Assembly (NCBI GenBank): GCA_037176845.1 | Contig: JAYKXP010000001.1 | Span: forward strand, 248,001-312,000 | Source: Paramarasmius palmivorus | Taxonomy: Eukaryota > Basidiomycota > Agaricomycetes > Agaricales > Marasmiaceae | DNA: 64,000 nucleotides | Direction of reading: 5' to 3' | Shown: positions 23,750 to 36,363 of the stretch, piece after piece | How the letters are laid out: each line of letters begins with the position of its first letter | Numbering within the stretch: position 1 is the stretch's first letter | The notes under the pieces: model-generated | What the model was told of the DNA's origin: nothing | The model's database searches: none | Seen by the model: the letters and a program-made list of their open reading frames with translations, nothing else | Translations under genes and position numbers: made by a program

Positions 23750-26640
23750 TTACTCTGTAGTCGTATTTGCATTAGTGATAACTTTCTTTGCTGTAGCACG
23801 ATCTGCAGATCGTTTTGCCTTGTCCCGAAATACACTCATGATCTCTGCTTCAGGTAGCAACTCCGGAACCTGACCCCAAGATGAGAGGCAGATTCCTGCA
23901 CGAACAGAATCATCTTCCAATACATAACACTGTTTGGTGCTCATCAAGCCACCACGAGAGAACCCACGTTCAACTTCACACAATGTCACTGTGGTGATAC
24001 ATCAGTATTTGCTTGACCAGGAACGATATATCTGTAGTTCTTACCTGGGCAAGATAAGATGTCAAGAGCCATTCACTGTAACTCGGGGCAGAAAGTGCGC
24101 TCCTGTCTATAGTTGACTTCCCACCAAACTAATGGTTTGGAAGTGGCACCTGTTGTTTTGGGGGGGAGCTGAACCAATTTTCAAGTGGATCACCAGTCGA
24201 CGGCCTCAAGTCCAGGTCCTCGTCATCATCAAGATAGGGATTCTGTGGTTTCGGTGGTGGTGAAGAAGCAGTTTGTTGGGGACTTGGAACATTCTTCGGC
24301 ACATAATGATCCTTCCAGAGATTTCATAGCACTGCTTTTGCGGAGTTAACCCACTCATCTGGCCATGCTGCCTTCGTGAAGTAGGAAGTCTTCATTCGGG
24401 GGTGGAGCACTAGAATTATAAATATGTAAGAAGAATCTTTGAAAAGAGAAAATAGAGAACATACACATTGCTGCTCGATATATGACTGAATCGTCAGTCT
24501 TTGCATAGTACTTGTCCAGAATTGTAAGGCCCTTGGCAGCGCCATGTCAAAGAACCAACAGCTTTACAGTGTCGGTGACAAAAGCCTCAAGCTTGTTGTT
24601 AAGCTTGTCAATGATGCAGATTACGTCCTGAAGGAGTGGTCGCTTGTTGGTTTCCATGGCTTGCATTGCCTGAACAAACTCCTGAAACATTGTTAGACCA
24701 GCCATTTAAAGAGAGACGTCACATACTAGTAAGAGAGGCTCTATCGCCTCAAACAGTTCCCATTCCTCCTCTGACATTTTGAATTTGTTCAACGGAGACT
24801 TCTTTTTTGACTTGGTACCTTTGTGTGGCAGGCCCTTGTTGTTGTATTCTGGAGGGTTGCATAGCTCATCTAATGCATGCCGAAGGCCAAGGTGAGAGGA
24901 AATCATCTTGTGTAGGGAATTCCAGCGTGTGGTGATGAGCCACTTCAATGTCTTGTAGTCCCAGCCTTCACGTTCACAGATCCTCTTCAGTTCCACTTTG
25001 AGGGGCCAGGACCAATGAATCTTGCGTGCGACTGCTCGAGACTGGGCAATATAGTGATTAGTATCCCATAACATAGAGAGACAAATGAGTACACACCTTA
25101 AGAAATGCACTATGGGCCAGTTTACGTTCCTCATCAGTCACATCTGGGAGAATAAGTGCACGCTCTGCCAATAGCGCAGCAACTTCATCGTCCAGGTCCG
25201 GATCCTCAAGAATAGCAGCATCAACTGCATCCTGAGCCGGGTCCTCGTGCTGCTCTGAGACTCACTCGTCAGATTCTATGGCTGTGGCAGCATCAACTTC
25301 CGCATCCTCCTCATCCTCCTCATCCTCTTCCTGTTCTTCTTTGGCACCAATCTCTTCTACTTCATCATCGTTGCTGGAGGTTTTGCTCTTGATGGTAAAT
25401 GGTGATACAGTGGCCACAATGACCAAGTTCATGATGTGAAGCAGACATTGCACGCGAGATGTTGCACCAGCAGGTGTGGTTGGAAGAGCTTTGCCGATGT
25501 ATTCCACCATCTTCTCGTTGTTGGAGGCATTGTTGCCAATCAATCCAAATGCCTAGAGTGACTTTGTGTTAGTAGGGAGAAGAGGCAAAACGATAACACC
25601 GTACCTTGTCCTGGATGCCGAATCGCGCCAATGACTCAACAAACTTCTGACTGAGATACTCCCCTTCATGTTTCTCATGGAGCCTTGGGAGATGTCAGAA
25701 AAGTTGCCAAAGAGCATACGTGTCACTTACGCAATGAAATCAAGAATAAAGGAACGTAATTCAGGTCTGTGGAGTAAGTGAACGACCACTCCAAGCCATG
25801 AAGATGTGTTTTTGGCACCTCATCCATCAAAGGAGAAATGGAGACAGCCGGCGTATTGCTGAAGATACTTGGCAACATAGGGAACAGCCATGTTGTATAC
25901 TTCCCGTACAGGAGATAGTGTCAGCAGAGTAGAGTTCGGCAGAGGGATTAAGGCACAAAAACATCTTCCTGAGTCTGGCATCCTCGATGGTCGTAAAGGA
26001 ACGATGGTGTTCTGCCACCCACATAGCGCCTTTGAATCGGAATTGCCCCTTGTCATATGCACTACCAACTGCATACTGCTGGATTGTGTTCTCGGGAGTC
26101 GCAATCTTGCCCATACAGAGCTTCAGGTGCTTGGCCAAGTTGCTGGTGCTGCTGTCGAACCTCGGACGTGTAACAAAAGTAGATGGGTTCCTGTTATATA
26201 GGTAAGACTTGATCGAGTATGAAAGAATGAGGAACACATGATTTACAAGGAAACTTGTACTTCATAACCCCTTTACTGATCTCCATGGTGATCTTGGTCA
26301 AGTCGAAGTGCTTGTAAGTATTGCACAATGAGCTGTTATCCCATTCTTGAATCTGTGCCTCTAGATCATCAAGAACGGTCAGTAGGAACCTGGCAAGTAA
26401 AAGGCAAAGGTAAATACCTAAAATTTCCACGTCTGACTTGCCTGGATAAAGGGCCTTGAATGCAGCATCCCGGGCAGCAGGTTTCTTTATTGATGAGATC
26501 TCCTTCTGGGTTTTCTTGCTGGGTAGTTGTTGAGTGTTTGCCTCGTCATCAGATAGAACGATTGGACTAGCGCCTTGGCTGCTAGCTGGCGGTGATGATT
26601 CGTTGCGAGTACGTTTGCGTCCTCTGGTCATATCGGATAC
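23750..26640 (-). pseudogene. hAT transposase, spliced and decayed
   Basis: It would cut and paste the hAT. Exons on the minus strand give, in order: a basic Ser-rich N-terminus (from about 26630); a BED-like segment with STSNLAKHLKLC; the RNase H-fold start (SPVREVYNMAVPYVAKYL, FSFDG then TGA at 25820-25822 where TGG fits); GNNASNNEKMVEYI; an acidic insertion; TTRWNSLHKMI; and the C-terminal dimerisation stretch EVERGFSRGGL near 23950. A 1-nt shift near 25930 and at least one stop make it non-functional. Introns are short with GT...AG ends. The family call rests on WNS and the ExERxFSRG block. Confidence 0.8.
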
Positions 26641-26646
26641 AAGCAA

Positions 26647-27244
26647 TGTCAGTAAACAAGACTAGTCAAAATTGAGCAGTATTTATATGCACTGAGGGAA
26701 TGCCACGACTTGGATGCCACAAAACACGAAGCCTTGACAATGACAAAGAGGTAGGCAGGCCCAATACCACTCATTGTCTCCAGCTATCATGCCACCAGCC
26801 TTAGGAAAGTATTGAGCTAGAAGAGTTATCAGATACAAGGTTTCACGTTATGAAACTCATACTGACTATGGTCTTCATGAATCTTGCAGGGATTATGCTT
26901 GCAGGGTGTAGACTAGCAGTTGTCGTGGTTGTGGTTGTGGTCGCTGTCATCGTTGTTGACAACGACGAAGAAGAAAATTCAGGCTGCCATGGTGACATCA
27001 ACTGACTCATAATGTTCACGTGGGCTAGTCCAAGGATGATTGAGGTAACTTGACTGTGGACTGTGCCTACAATGGGTGTCAGAATCATGATTATAGTTGC
27101 CGGAAATGTGGTACTTGACTATAGTAATACCCATGAATATTTCTCTAAGAGAGAATCACTATCTGTACTCGTCCATACCCGCTATCTGTGTATCCGGTAC
27201 CCATGAATACTTGATTCCCATGGGGACTCAACTGAGTATATCTA
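26647..27244. other. hAT subterminal region without a gene
   Basis: No gene is supported; minus-strand ORFs here are low-complexity Thr runs. Near 27140-27230 it contains tandem-like pieces resembling the left end (ATCTGTACTC, GGTACCCATGAATAC). The IS630/Tc1-like element begins at 27245. Confidence 0.5.
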
Positions 27245-30200
27245 AGGTAGGTCGCAACAGGAACCGGCACCCCCTACTAAGCAGTTACGTAATGTCACAG
27301 TCACAGGTCAAATCTTCAGTTGAGCAAAACAAAAAAATTTTGGTGACGCAGAGGCTCACAAAGGGTATATACAGATGTAAAAAGGGTATATAGAGTTGAA
27401 ATGTCCTATGGCTGAGCCCTGGCTTTTGCAAGCATCTCTGGAGGGAGTGTCCGGTGGCCGTGATACTGTCTATTAGCCCACGCTGCCTGGCTGCCGGAAA
27501 GACCTTCTGAGTAGGCGTGAATGAATCTTGCTGAGCGGTTGGCAAAGCTAGATGCATGATACATGAATGAAAGATATCAGGCAAGCTCGGTGGCCACGTA
27601 CCGTCTGATTTTCAGCAATGGGACACTATCCAACGACCTGACTACATTGGTCCTCATTTCCTTCATGCAACTTGTTGGTGGTGTACCCCGGTACTCGTAT
27701 TTTGATGCCCCCCAGTACTGTTCAATGAAGTTCAGTTCACAATGGTACTTGGGATAGAAATCACAAATATGCCCCCGAGATTCAACGAGTTCCGCAAGTG
27801 CCGGCTTTTGAGCAATGAAGTCAGGCTGGCAAAAGAGTACCTTCCAGCAACAGCACGCTTTGTTGTCGGTGTCGAAACATACTTTGGGACATGCTGCGTT
27901 GAGTCCGCTTGCTGGATAAAGGCCCCGCTCGCGAAGGATGATCTCCATACCCTTGAACCAGCCAGGATAAGTCGGGTGATCGTTGGGAAAGTAGAAATCT
28001 TGAGGGCGGCCATCAGAAAAGCGGCCAGGGCGCATTTTTGGTCCATTTGAGCGGTGTAACCATGTTGGATGAGGACCTTTGACCATCTTTCTTGCGGAAA
28101 GAGCATCGTCAGCTCGTTTCTGGTGACTCAGTGCATTGTTGAACATGAAGAGGCCGGTACATGTTCCGTTGGTCCTTGATTCAAATATGTCAATTGCCCT
28201 TGATGTTTGCTCAAGAATATGTTCATTGGCAAAGTATCCGTCGCGTTTTGAGCCTGCTTCGAAGAGAATCCAAGCTTCCCTGTTGAAACCAAGTTAGTTC
28301 ATATGTGAAAGAGACTGAATAGCACACGCACTCTCCGTTGGTGTCAATAAGCTGTCCCCATTCAGGTGTCAGAAAATCTGAGGCCATCAGCGAGTCTCCT
28401 TCCCCTTTCCGCTCAGGTGCAGGTGCAGATTTTGTGTGTTGCCAAAATTTTTTGCGCTGGTTGCGTTGATAGAATGTTGATTCATCGTGGGTGATGAGAA
28501 TAAGCCGAAAGTGTGGGCCCTGTGGGACAGCAAAGCCAACCGGAGTGCTGAGAATGTTTCCATCGTTGTCATACTTCACCATTCGCTTCTCGTATTCCTT
28601 CCATCTCTCACAAAATTTCTTCCGGTATTCAACCACATCCTCTCGCTCATGTCCATCCACATACATCCCTTTCCTCTTATGCCCATACCGCCAGTCCAGC
28701 TTCTTCAACCAACGATCACCAGTTGCAAGACTAATCTTCAACTCCCCGCCTCCATAGCCTGTCCTTCCCTTAAACTTCTTCTGCACCTCTTCAGTCTGAA
28801 CGTAGTCTATGACATTCTGAGCAGTGATGAAGCCCTTCCCAGCTACTTCAAGCAGATATGTCTGCAAGCCTTCCACAAAACCTTCATCCTCCAACATCGA
28901 TCCATGAGACCCACTATAATGAGGAGTCGGAAGCTCTCCACAGCTGAGAAAGCGGTGTATCCAGCTCCGGAGATTTCGTGCCCGCCTCTTCCAGTGTTCT
29001 TGGTCTTCTCCTCTTGCTGCAAGCTCCGAAGCCTGTCTCCAGGTGTATCCCAAGTCTTCATCAAGGTAGTAGTTGATTGTAGCGACCATGGCAGCAATTC
29101 GAGCACGAAAAAACACATCAAGCTTCTTTTCCTTCACTTTCTGCGCAAGCCCAGCCACAGCCTTCCGCAGAGCAGGCCGATCCTGCCAGGTGAGCTGATT
29201 TAGAGCTCTTTCAGCTGCGTCTAATTCCTCTAATCTTTCGGTGGTAGCCTTTGCGGCAGCCCTCAGTTGATCTAGACGGTCATGAGCATCCTGTGGAGTC
29301 GGTCCATTGTCTTCGTGAGGGAATAGTGTTTGTTGAGGGAGCAGTGTCGGAGGTGTCGGTGTGATTTCGGGAGCACTTGGAGTCATGTTGCTCTGTGACA
29401 ATGTTAGCTTTCTAATTCTGTTTTGCAAAGAGATTTTCCATGAAGAATTTACCGATTCTGATTCTGATTCATCGTCAATCTCAATCACCTCATGCTCAGG
29501 CCCCATAGCGCTCTCTGTCTTCCTCTTCTTCTTTGGGATGAAACTAGAGATCAACCTTCCACCCCCGGCAACATATGCATCGCGTTTTTGCTTGTGCCAC
29601 AACAGTGTTTTTGCGCTGTTTTTGGTGTAACCACTTGAACGGTTGTTATGTTTACGCCTTTCCTGTTCCCTCTTCACCTCTTCATCATAGAGTCTCTGCA
29701 ACCTTTGAGTGAACCCTTCAATGTCCGGCCCTTGAGAATGAACCAAGTCTTCATCCTCATCTGTGTCTGGTGTCCAAGCAGGTGCCCGTCCCTCTTCCTC
29801 AAGAGCAACAAATCTTGTGACTATGCCCTCTATCCCTTCAACATGTAACATGTCCATATCATCTTCATCAATCTCATCTTCGATCGCGACATCTTGATTT
29901 GGTGGGTCTAAGCGATCGCAAGACTCGGCGTTGGTGAGGTCTGTGATTTCAGACGGTGCGGCTGGGTCTGAGCACTGGGGATAAAGGATTTCTCGTGCTC
30001 TCTTGAGTGTTGCATTGAGCTTTCGCCTTGCTTTTGAGATTCCAGGCATTTGGACTTGTAAATCTGGCAATGTGAACTGTGTTGAACTCGAAAATTTTGC
30101 ATAGCATGTTACCAGAAAAGGCAATAGTAGATCACGTGATGGTTACGGCAGCAGGTCAAAAACACCTCTTCGTCTGACACTCAGAAATCCAAAAATGCTC

Positions 30201-30439
30201 GGAGAAGCTCAAAAATGGTATTGCAATTGAAGAAAAACATAAGTTATATTTTGTGACATAACTCATCAACCATGCAAATTTTTCGAAAAATGTTCTGACA
30301 GCCATCTCCATAATAGGTCCCCCGAGAAGTCTATCAGACTCTTTTGGCAAGGAGTGTGCTGGACGACGTGGGATGTTGAGAGGAAGTTGTGTCACAGTGT
30401 TGCTTAGTAAGGGGTGCCGGTTCCTGTTGCGACCTACCT
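27245..30439 (-). mobile_element. IS630/Tc1-like DNA transposon nested in the hAT
   Basis: Terminal inverted repeats of about 39 bp begin AGGTAGGTCGCAACAGGAAC at 27245 and end with its complement at 30439, with one mismatch. Each end is flanked by TA (27243-27244, 30440-30441), the target duplicated by Tc1/mariner-type transposases. The element is 3,195 bp and encodes one two-exon DDE transposase on the minus strand. Confidence 0.9.
27577..30049 (-). CDS. DDE transposase of the IS630/Tc1-like element, probably inactive
   Basis: Start at 30049 (MPGISKARRKLNA). A long charged N-terminus with a basic segment (FIPKKKRKT) precedes a helix-turn-helix-like region (DLGYTWRQASELAARG… and TGDRWLKKLDWRYGHKRKG). 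Catalytic blocks: first Asp in LITHDESTFY; second position in FMFNNALSHQKR, where related proteins have FDNAPSH, so Asp is replaced by Asn at 28138-28140; third Glu in YHCELNFIEQYWG. One intron (about 28278-28330, ending CAG) separates the first two blocks. There is no frameshift or nonsense codon. The Asp-to-Asn change is a CpG-to-TpG transition on the plus strand and should abolish catalysis. Confidence 0.8.
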
Positions 30440-30478
30440 TATGAGTATCCAAGAATATGTGAGACTTGTGCGGAGCTC

Positions 30479-31858
30479 TGGTAGATAATGAGGGACAGTT
30501 ATATAGAAGGAATTTTGAAGATCCTAGTCAACACTGGCTAGTGGGTGAAAAGAAGAAACAGCTATGGATGCTAGAGTCATCTCACGATTGCCTAGGGCAT
30601 AAAGGGATGTTCGCTACAAAAGAATTAATAGAGAAAAGATTTTGGTGGCCGGATATTGAGTTGGATGTTGAATGGTTTGTCAAGTCCTGCGGGATATGTC
30701 AGAACAGACAGCGCGAGAAGGTTCAGATACCTCCGAGCGTGACCTACACTCCTTCTCTATTCCAGAAAATACATGTAGACATCTTTAAGATGTCACCCAC
30801 TAGCAATGGCTGCAAAAATGTTGTACATGGACGTTGCGCGTTGACAAATTGGTCCGAGGCGAGAGCCTTGAAAACCGAGTCAGCTAGACAGATTGCAGAG
30901 TGGTTCTTTGATGAAATCATATGCTGATGGGGATGTCCCGAGGAAGTGGTGACAGATAATGCACCGCAGATGACGGCTGTCCTCAAGTGGTTGGAGAAGA
31001 AATATGGGATACGAGGAATTCAAATCTCACCATATAACTCTAAGGCAAATGGCAAAATTGAATGAGTGCACTTTGACATTCGCGAGGTGTTAGCAAAAAG
31101 CTTGCAGCGAGGACCTGAAGCAGTGGTATCAATTCCTGAAACCAGTCCTATGGGCAGACCGAGTAACAGTATGCAAGGGTTTAGGGTGTTCACCTTACTT
31201 CCTAGTAACAGGTGCAGAGCCTGTGTTACCGCTCGACATAGTTGAATCAACTTGGCTAGTAAGGATGCCTGGACGAGTTCTTACTCACGAGGAACTTTTG
31301 GGCTACCGCATGCAGGCTCTAGCTAAGCATAGGGTGCATGTAGAACATATGATGGCCAGAATAGATGAAAACAAGATGAAAGCTCTAAAGAAATTCGAGA
31401 AAGATCATCGTTTCCAGATCAGAGACTATAACTTTGCTCCTGGAACGTTGGTACAAGTCAGAAATACCACTATTGAATCGAGCCTTGATCGTAAAATGTA
31501 TCCTCATTACCTAGGACCTTTAATAGTCATACAACGAACAAAAGGAGGTTCCTATATTGTAGCTGAGATGGATGGTACGGTACTGAAAGGCAAAGTTGGC
31601 GCGTTCCGTGTACTACCTCATATCGCTTGTTATAAACCCATAGCGCTGCCCAAAGATATACATGATCTCATAGATCTATCTAAGGAACAGCTAGAGAAGT
31701 TGGTTGATGATGAGGACGATGTGCAATATGGAACTAGTGTTGACTATGCATTTAGAGACGATCGACTAGACATAGGGGACTTCGAGGCGATGGAGGATAA
31801 TGAAGTGCCAGACTTAGAACAGAAGTCTGAAGGTCCTCGCAGATCTAAACGTCGCTAG
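30479..31858 (+). pseudogene. Gypsy integrase, C-terminal pol
   Basis: It resumes the pol frame after the hAT. It has the zinc-binding HHCC region (SSHDCLGHKGM… CGICQNRQ), the catalytic core (IHVDIFKMSP, VVTDNAPQM, ISPYNSKANGKIE), and a C-terminal chromodomain-like or basic tail (FAPGTLVQVRN… GPLIVIQRTKGGSYIV) ending at 31858. Stops at 30925-30927 and 31063-31065 are both TGA where CGA would fit. A frameshift near 31100 separates the core from the tail. The core D,D,E spacing is otherwise recognisable. Confidence 0.88.
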
Positions 31859-31989
31859 GACACCTATAGACAACTTCTAGGGATGCTAAAGCATTCCGAG
31901 GAAAATAAAATAAATAAATCAAACTCCAATATGAACATCAACAACGGTGTATTTTGGTACTATGAGAGACATAGGCAACTATGGACTAT
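31859..31989. other. Spacer between pol and the antisense gene
   Basis: AT-rich, no gene. Gypsy pol and the minus-strand gene converge here and must share 3' sequences. Confidence 0.5.
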
Positions 31990-34900
31990 CTACTGAGCTT
32001 GGGAAGAGGTGCTAGGAGCAGTATCAAGAGCCATATGGCCAGCTCGCTCAGTGCGAGTGGCTTGCTCATGCTCTACTTCAGTGAACTGCTTAGCAGCAAG
32101 TTTGTACTGGCTGTTGGTATACTCGACAGCGTGGCAAAGGACAGCCATCTCAGTACGAAGACGGTTATGAACCAACTTCAAAGCCTCGTCCGAGATGGAA
32201 GAGATATCCATAAAAGGGAGCATGCTCATCAGATTGACGATATGCTCGTCCCCACAGAGATGCATCAAGTGTTCCTCTATGTCATATGAGCATCAATAAA
32301 TGCACTAGGAAGAAAAACGACAGAATAAGACATACCAGGTTCTTCGTCCCTGAGGTCAGTGAGGGCCTTCTCTATGCAGATGTGTTTAGCGGAAGCAGCC
32401 TTCGCGTTCTTGGCCTTAGAGAGATAGTAAGACACCTTGAGATACGCTCGAGAAAGAATAGCCATGTTGGGGACCATATGATAAGGAATACATACCGTTT
32501 GAGAGCGACTTTCAGCTTTCTGATAGTCATATGGAAGTCAGCATAGTGCGAGGAATAAAAGATAAAGGTACTCGTACCTTCTTCTTGCCACTAGGGGCAT
32601 GAATAGAGGTGTTAATACCACCCTCGACGTCAGCCATCTAGTATAGAAAGTTAATATGATGACTATGGGATAATATGAGGACCTACTTTGGCTTCAGGAG
32701 GCTCAACGATCTGGACATTGTCATCCATGATGGCGGCATTAGCCTTACCACTAGTGCGAATGGCAGCATTGCTAGAGCCCTGAAAAATAGTCAGAGGGGT
32801 CCCTTGGAACATGATAACAGACGAACCTTGGCAGGGGTAGCAGGTGGATTGACTAAGCCTTCTATGCGTTCCTTGAAAGCCTTAATGGAAATCCATAGGG
32901 CGGGAGCGAGGGTGAGGTCGGCTGCGTTGCCATACTCCTTGAGGAGCTTGAACCCTTTGTCGTACACACTATAGGCCTCGGGGTCTTGGGCGACATGGTA
33001 TGGGTTCAACGATGCCTTCTGTTGGAAAAGGTCATAGTCAGTACTATGAACAATATAGAATGAACTAGGAATACACATGAAGAACTTGAGCAGTTCGTTA
33101 GTGCTAGCGTTGCGCATTTTGATATTGGCCATCTTGATGTTCTTGATGACAGAAATATCTTTGCCATCAACCCTAAATCCAGCTGCAGTAACATTGAATG
33201 AGGAATGCGGGATTTTGAGGGCGGTGAGAAGGATGAGCAGCTGCTCATGGGTAATGGCCTTGAGGTGGGGATGCAAGAGTCAGAGCAAGGCGCATATAAT
33301 GCGAGGATTGTGAGTGGATCGTTGAAGGATCAACCTTTGGCACTCGAGAGTGCAATTAAGGCGCAGTGCTTGCTGACGAGCTTGAAACACGATATCCAAG
33401 GCACTCTGGAGAGAGAGCCCAGAGTACCCAAGATGCCCTCAAGTTGAAAAGCCAGCCCTAGAGAAAGTCATATGGGTTAGAATATACAAAAGAAAGGTCA
33501 TATGAAAGAATTACTGTTGTGACCCTGCAATCCTAGGTCGAATTGCTCGTCGCGAGCACTAAGACATTCCTTCAAGGACTGGGTGAAAGAGCACTTTTGG
33601 TTAGTGCCCTTGCACCCAGTGCACCCAGCATGTCCATCGGGGCAGGGAGAACAGCCAAGGCCCTTTTGAATGCATTGATTGCAACCCTGAGTGTAGAAGT
33701 TAGGCTTGGGCGCAATGGAAGAAGCCTCGATGACGGTATCATATGTGAGCTGCACGTTACCTTGAAGGTAGATGTGTCCACCAGCAGTGGACAGCTCTTC
33801 ATTGACGAAACCATCGTCCTCGTCATTGTGGATAGGGGCAGGAGGTTGATAAGTGGTCCGCTTGCCAGATTTCGACATCTGGAAACGAGACCCAATCAGT
33901 CATATGAAAAGAGAAAGAACAAAGCACTTACGCTAGTGCCTCCTATGACTTGTTCGGACACTCGAGTGAAGGCAGGAGGGAGCCGCTAGGACGTAGAATA
34001 GTGAGCATATGAACAAGGGATAAAGAAAGAACATACAGGTTCTCGCATATCGGGGACAGGTGCGCACTCAGACTCCTTGGCTTTGTCCTTACCCTTAGCC
34101 TGAGGAGCACTAGAGGCCTTGTCTTTACCTTTGGGCTTGTTGGGAACAGTCTCCTTCTTTTGAACGTGCACCGTCACATCCGCACGAGGAGTGCGTTTTG
34201 GCTGAGAGGGACCCTAGAAAATAAAATTAGAACAATCATATGAAAGAACAAGGATGAATGACTTACCGCAAGTGAGAGGGCTTTCTTGGCCTCAGCAGCG
34301 ATATGAGCATTCTCGCCCTCGTATGCCTCGTACCACTGCCCACCATAGATCTGGGCATTCCTATCGTCGGGATCCTCGCTATGGTCACTGCCATCGCTAG
34401 AAGAGTCGTCGTCTTGATTGGTCTTCAGACGCTTGAACGGTTTGACGTCAGAATCGGAGTTGTCAAGATTGGACTTGTATCCTTTTTGTTTGGGAACTCG
34501 TGAGGAAGAAGCCACTGGGGGAGGTGTCTTAGGGAGAGGCGCCACTGGTGGTGGAAGGGGAAATCGGAAATCAAAGTCCTAGGACAAAAGAAAGAATATT
34601 TAGAAAAGAAAACAATAAAAGAAAAACTTCATATGACGTACCTCGTATTTCTCAACGAGGTCCTCTACTTCGTCCTCAGGAGGAAGCCAGCCAGCTACAT
34701 CTTTGGCTTTAATAACCTTCCCTTGCACAGCCATATGGGCCAGGCGGTAGATCTGCAGGATGACACCGTGATACACCTTGGGGATTTCGAAGCCACGAGA
34801 ATCGTCGGAACAGAGCTTGTGATATTCCCGCTGGGACCAGAATTAGTCATATGAACAAAGAAGATACGAATAGGACTTACAATGTTGTCCTTTTGAGCTG

Positions 34901-35134
34901 TAAACAGCTTGGCAACGGCCTTGGGTGTAGGGTTGACTTCTGCCTTGCAGTCGAAAGCCAAGTTGTAGTACACTCAGAACGCCTTGATGAGTGCTCTACC
35001 TCGCTCGTACATCCCTAGCTGACGTTCATATATCTCTTCGGGGGAGAAGTCAGGAAGAGGAGGTGGTGGAGGTGGCCTAGTATGTTTGGGCTTAGGAGCC
35101 ACTGGCTCTGAGGGAACGAATGGGTTTCTGACAG
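31990..35134 (-). CDS. Antisense cysteine-rich protein gene within the Gypsy, main part
   Basis: A minus-strand gene of about ten exons, with the stop near 31990. From the 5' side: a Pro-rich exon (KHTRPPPPPLPDFSPEEIYE); an exon containing DCKAEVNPTPKAVAKLF; a Ser/Asp-rich nuclear-looking exon (VPKQKGYKSNLDNSDSD); a Lys-rich exon; and a module with two CX2CX6C half-sites (CNQCIQKGLGC and CTGCKGTNQKC). Helical exons complete it. Introns are 50-80 bp, and most contain CATATG. The cysteine module resembles the zinc-binding module of many Agaricomycete predicted proteins. The first exon lies at 47535-47686, beyond the Plavaka insertion. The paralogue at 59816-62870 has the same module. Function is unknown; DNA or RNA binding is an inference. 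Exon edges are approximate. Confidence 0.6.
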
Positions 35135-35337
35135 GCCATCAGCATTTTGGGAAAAGTATCAGGGCATGAAATGCATAATTGTATAACTCTCATACACTTT
35201 TATACAAGATTATACGTGTTCAACTAAATTTTGTTTATACACAACAATGGTATAAATTGCATAAATTGTATGGTCTGCATTATGTATGATTACGCTAAGC
35301 TACACTCAAGTTAGATGTTTTTTCTTCATGTCTGGAT

Positions 35338-36182
35338 CTACAATTGCGTCAATGAGAGCAGGTCCAAAGCAGTAAGGGCAACTTCGTACCGAGTTGGAGT
35401 ACTGTCCATGCCTTCTGGTGACCATTCCTCAGATTCTAGGTCCCCCATATCATCTTCAACAATGTCCGAGGCTGCACAATTACTACCCACTTCAGGCGTA
35501 GCTTCCGCGTCATCCGAGAAAATGTCGTTGCTCTGGGATTTCGAAGAATGGCTGGGCCCAGAAGACATAGTAGGACTAAAAAGTGGGATACCAGCAAGAA
35601 GCTGTCTTTTCTTGAGTTTGTAATCCTTGACCTTACTTCCATCGATGTTATACAAGTCTGGGAATTTATCTCGTTCGCGCACAAGGTAGAATAGGCGGAT
35701 GTGAGGTGACATGGTACTCCAAATTTTTTTGCATACGGATGGTGAAAGTCCATATGACCAATACTTTCTTCACAGAGGACTGAGCGATTTCTGGACATCT
35801 TTTGCCAGTTAAATATAGAAGATAACAATGCGGCTAATACACACTTTTTACCCGGTCAACTTTCATGCTCGTAGCATCCACCATTCCTGACCTCTGAGGG
35901 ACTTCAAACTGAGAGTTATTTACTTGGGTTGTAGCACCCAGGTGCGTGGCTTGCAAGTCCGGCTCTGCACCATAAACAATGGTCTGTAGATTCCAGATGT
36001 CAGACTAAATATATTCATGACAATAGCAATAGGAAACCGACCGTAAACCCATTGGATTGTGTGCACTTGAAGACAAATCCCGACTCAGCGTGAGTGCTGG
36101 ACGGTGAGGCTGGGGAATTTGAGGTGTGAGGGTGAGAGAAGCGAATATGCAGGTCAACGTCGATGTTGACGTTGACTGCCAT
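35338..36182 (-). CDS. Small third Plavaka gene, unknown function
   Basis: Start at 36182 (MAVNVNIDVDLH). Short exons give MAVNVNIDVDLHIRF…, then SDIWNLQTIVYGAEPDLQ…, then a charged part with HIRLFYLVRERDKFPDLYN, and a Ser/Asp-rich acidic C-terminus ending at 35338. Introns are about 40-60 bp. The family is not recognised. It lies between the left end and the transposase and could be an accessory factor. The exact joins, particularly around 35700-35760, are uncertain. Confidence 0.45.
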
Positions 36183-36363
36183 GTCAGAAATTTTCAGCGT
36201 GGGAAAGTGTACCAGCAAGATAAATTTGAGCTCAAATCTCATACAGTACATTTAGTGCTACATAGCAAGGCCAAGGTGAAATCTATTCCTGTTTGGAATT
36301 GCTCAGTCAATTATCTTTTATAATATATTAGTATTACGCCACCAATCGGCGTCTCGCAGGTGT

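Larger units (their letters stand above)
23499..30470 (-). mobile_element. hAT transposon inserted in the Gypsy pol
   Basis: The outer edges are CAGAGCTC (23491-23498) and CGGAGCTC (30471-30478), an 8-bp duplication with one mismatch, as hAT elements make. Element ends begin CACATGAGT and, on the other strand, CACAAGTCT, so inverted ends are weak beyond four bases. Joining the flanks restores the Gypsy frame. The left subterminal region holds several AGATATCTG palindromes (about 23590, 23620, 23639), and similar pieces recur at 27130-27240. Inside are a decayed minus-strand hAT transposase and a nested IS630/Tc1-like element. Confidence 0.75.

Noticed and set aside
26843..27088. Minus-strand 81-codon Thr-rich ORF
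   Set aside because: Low-complexity translation of a simple repeat in the hAT subterminal region.
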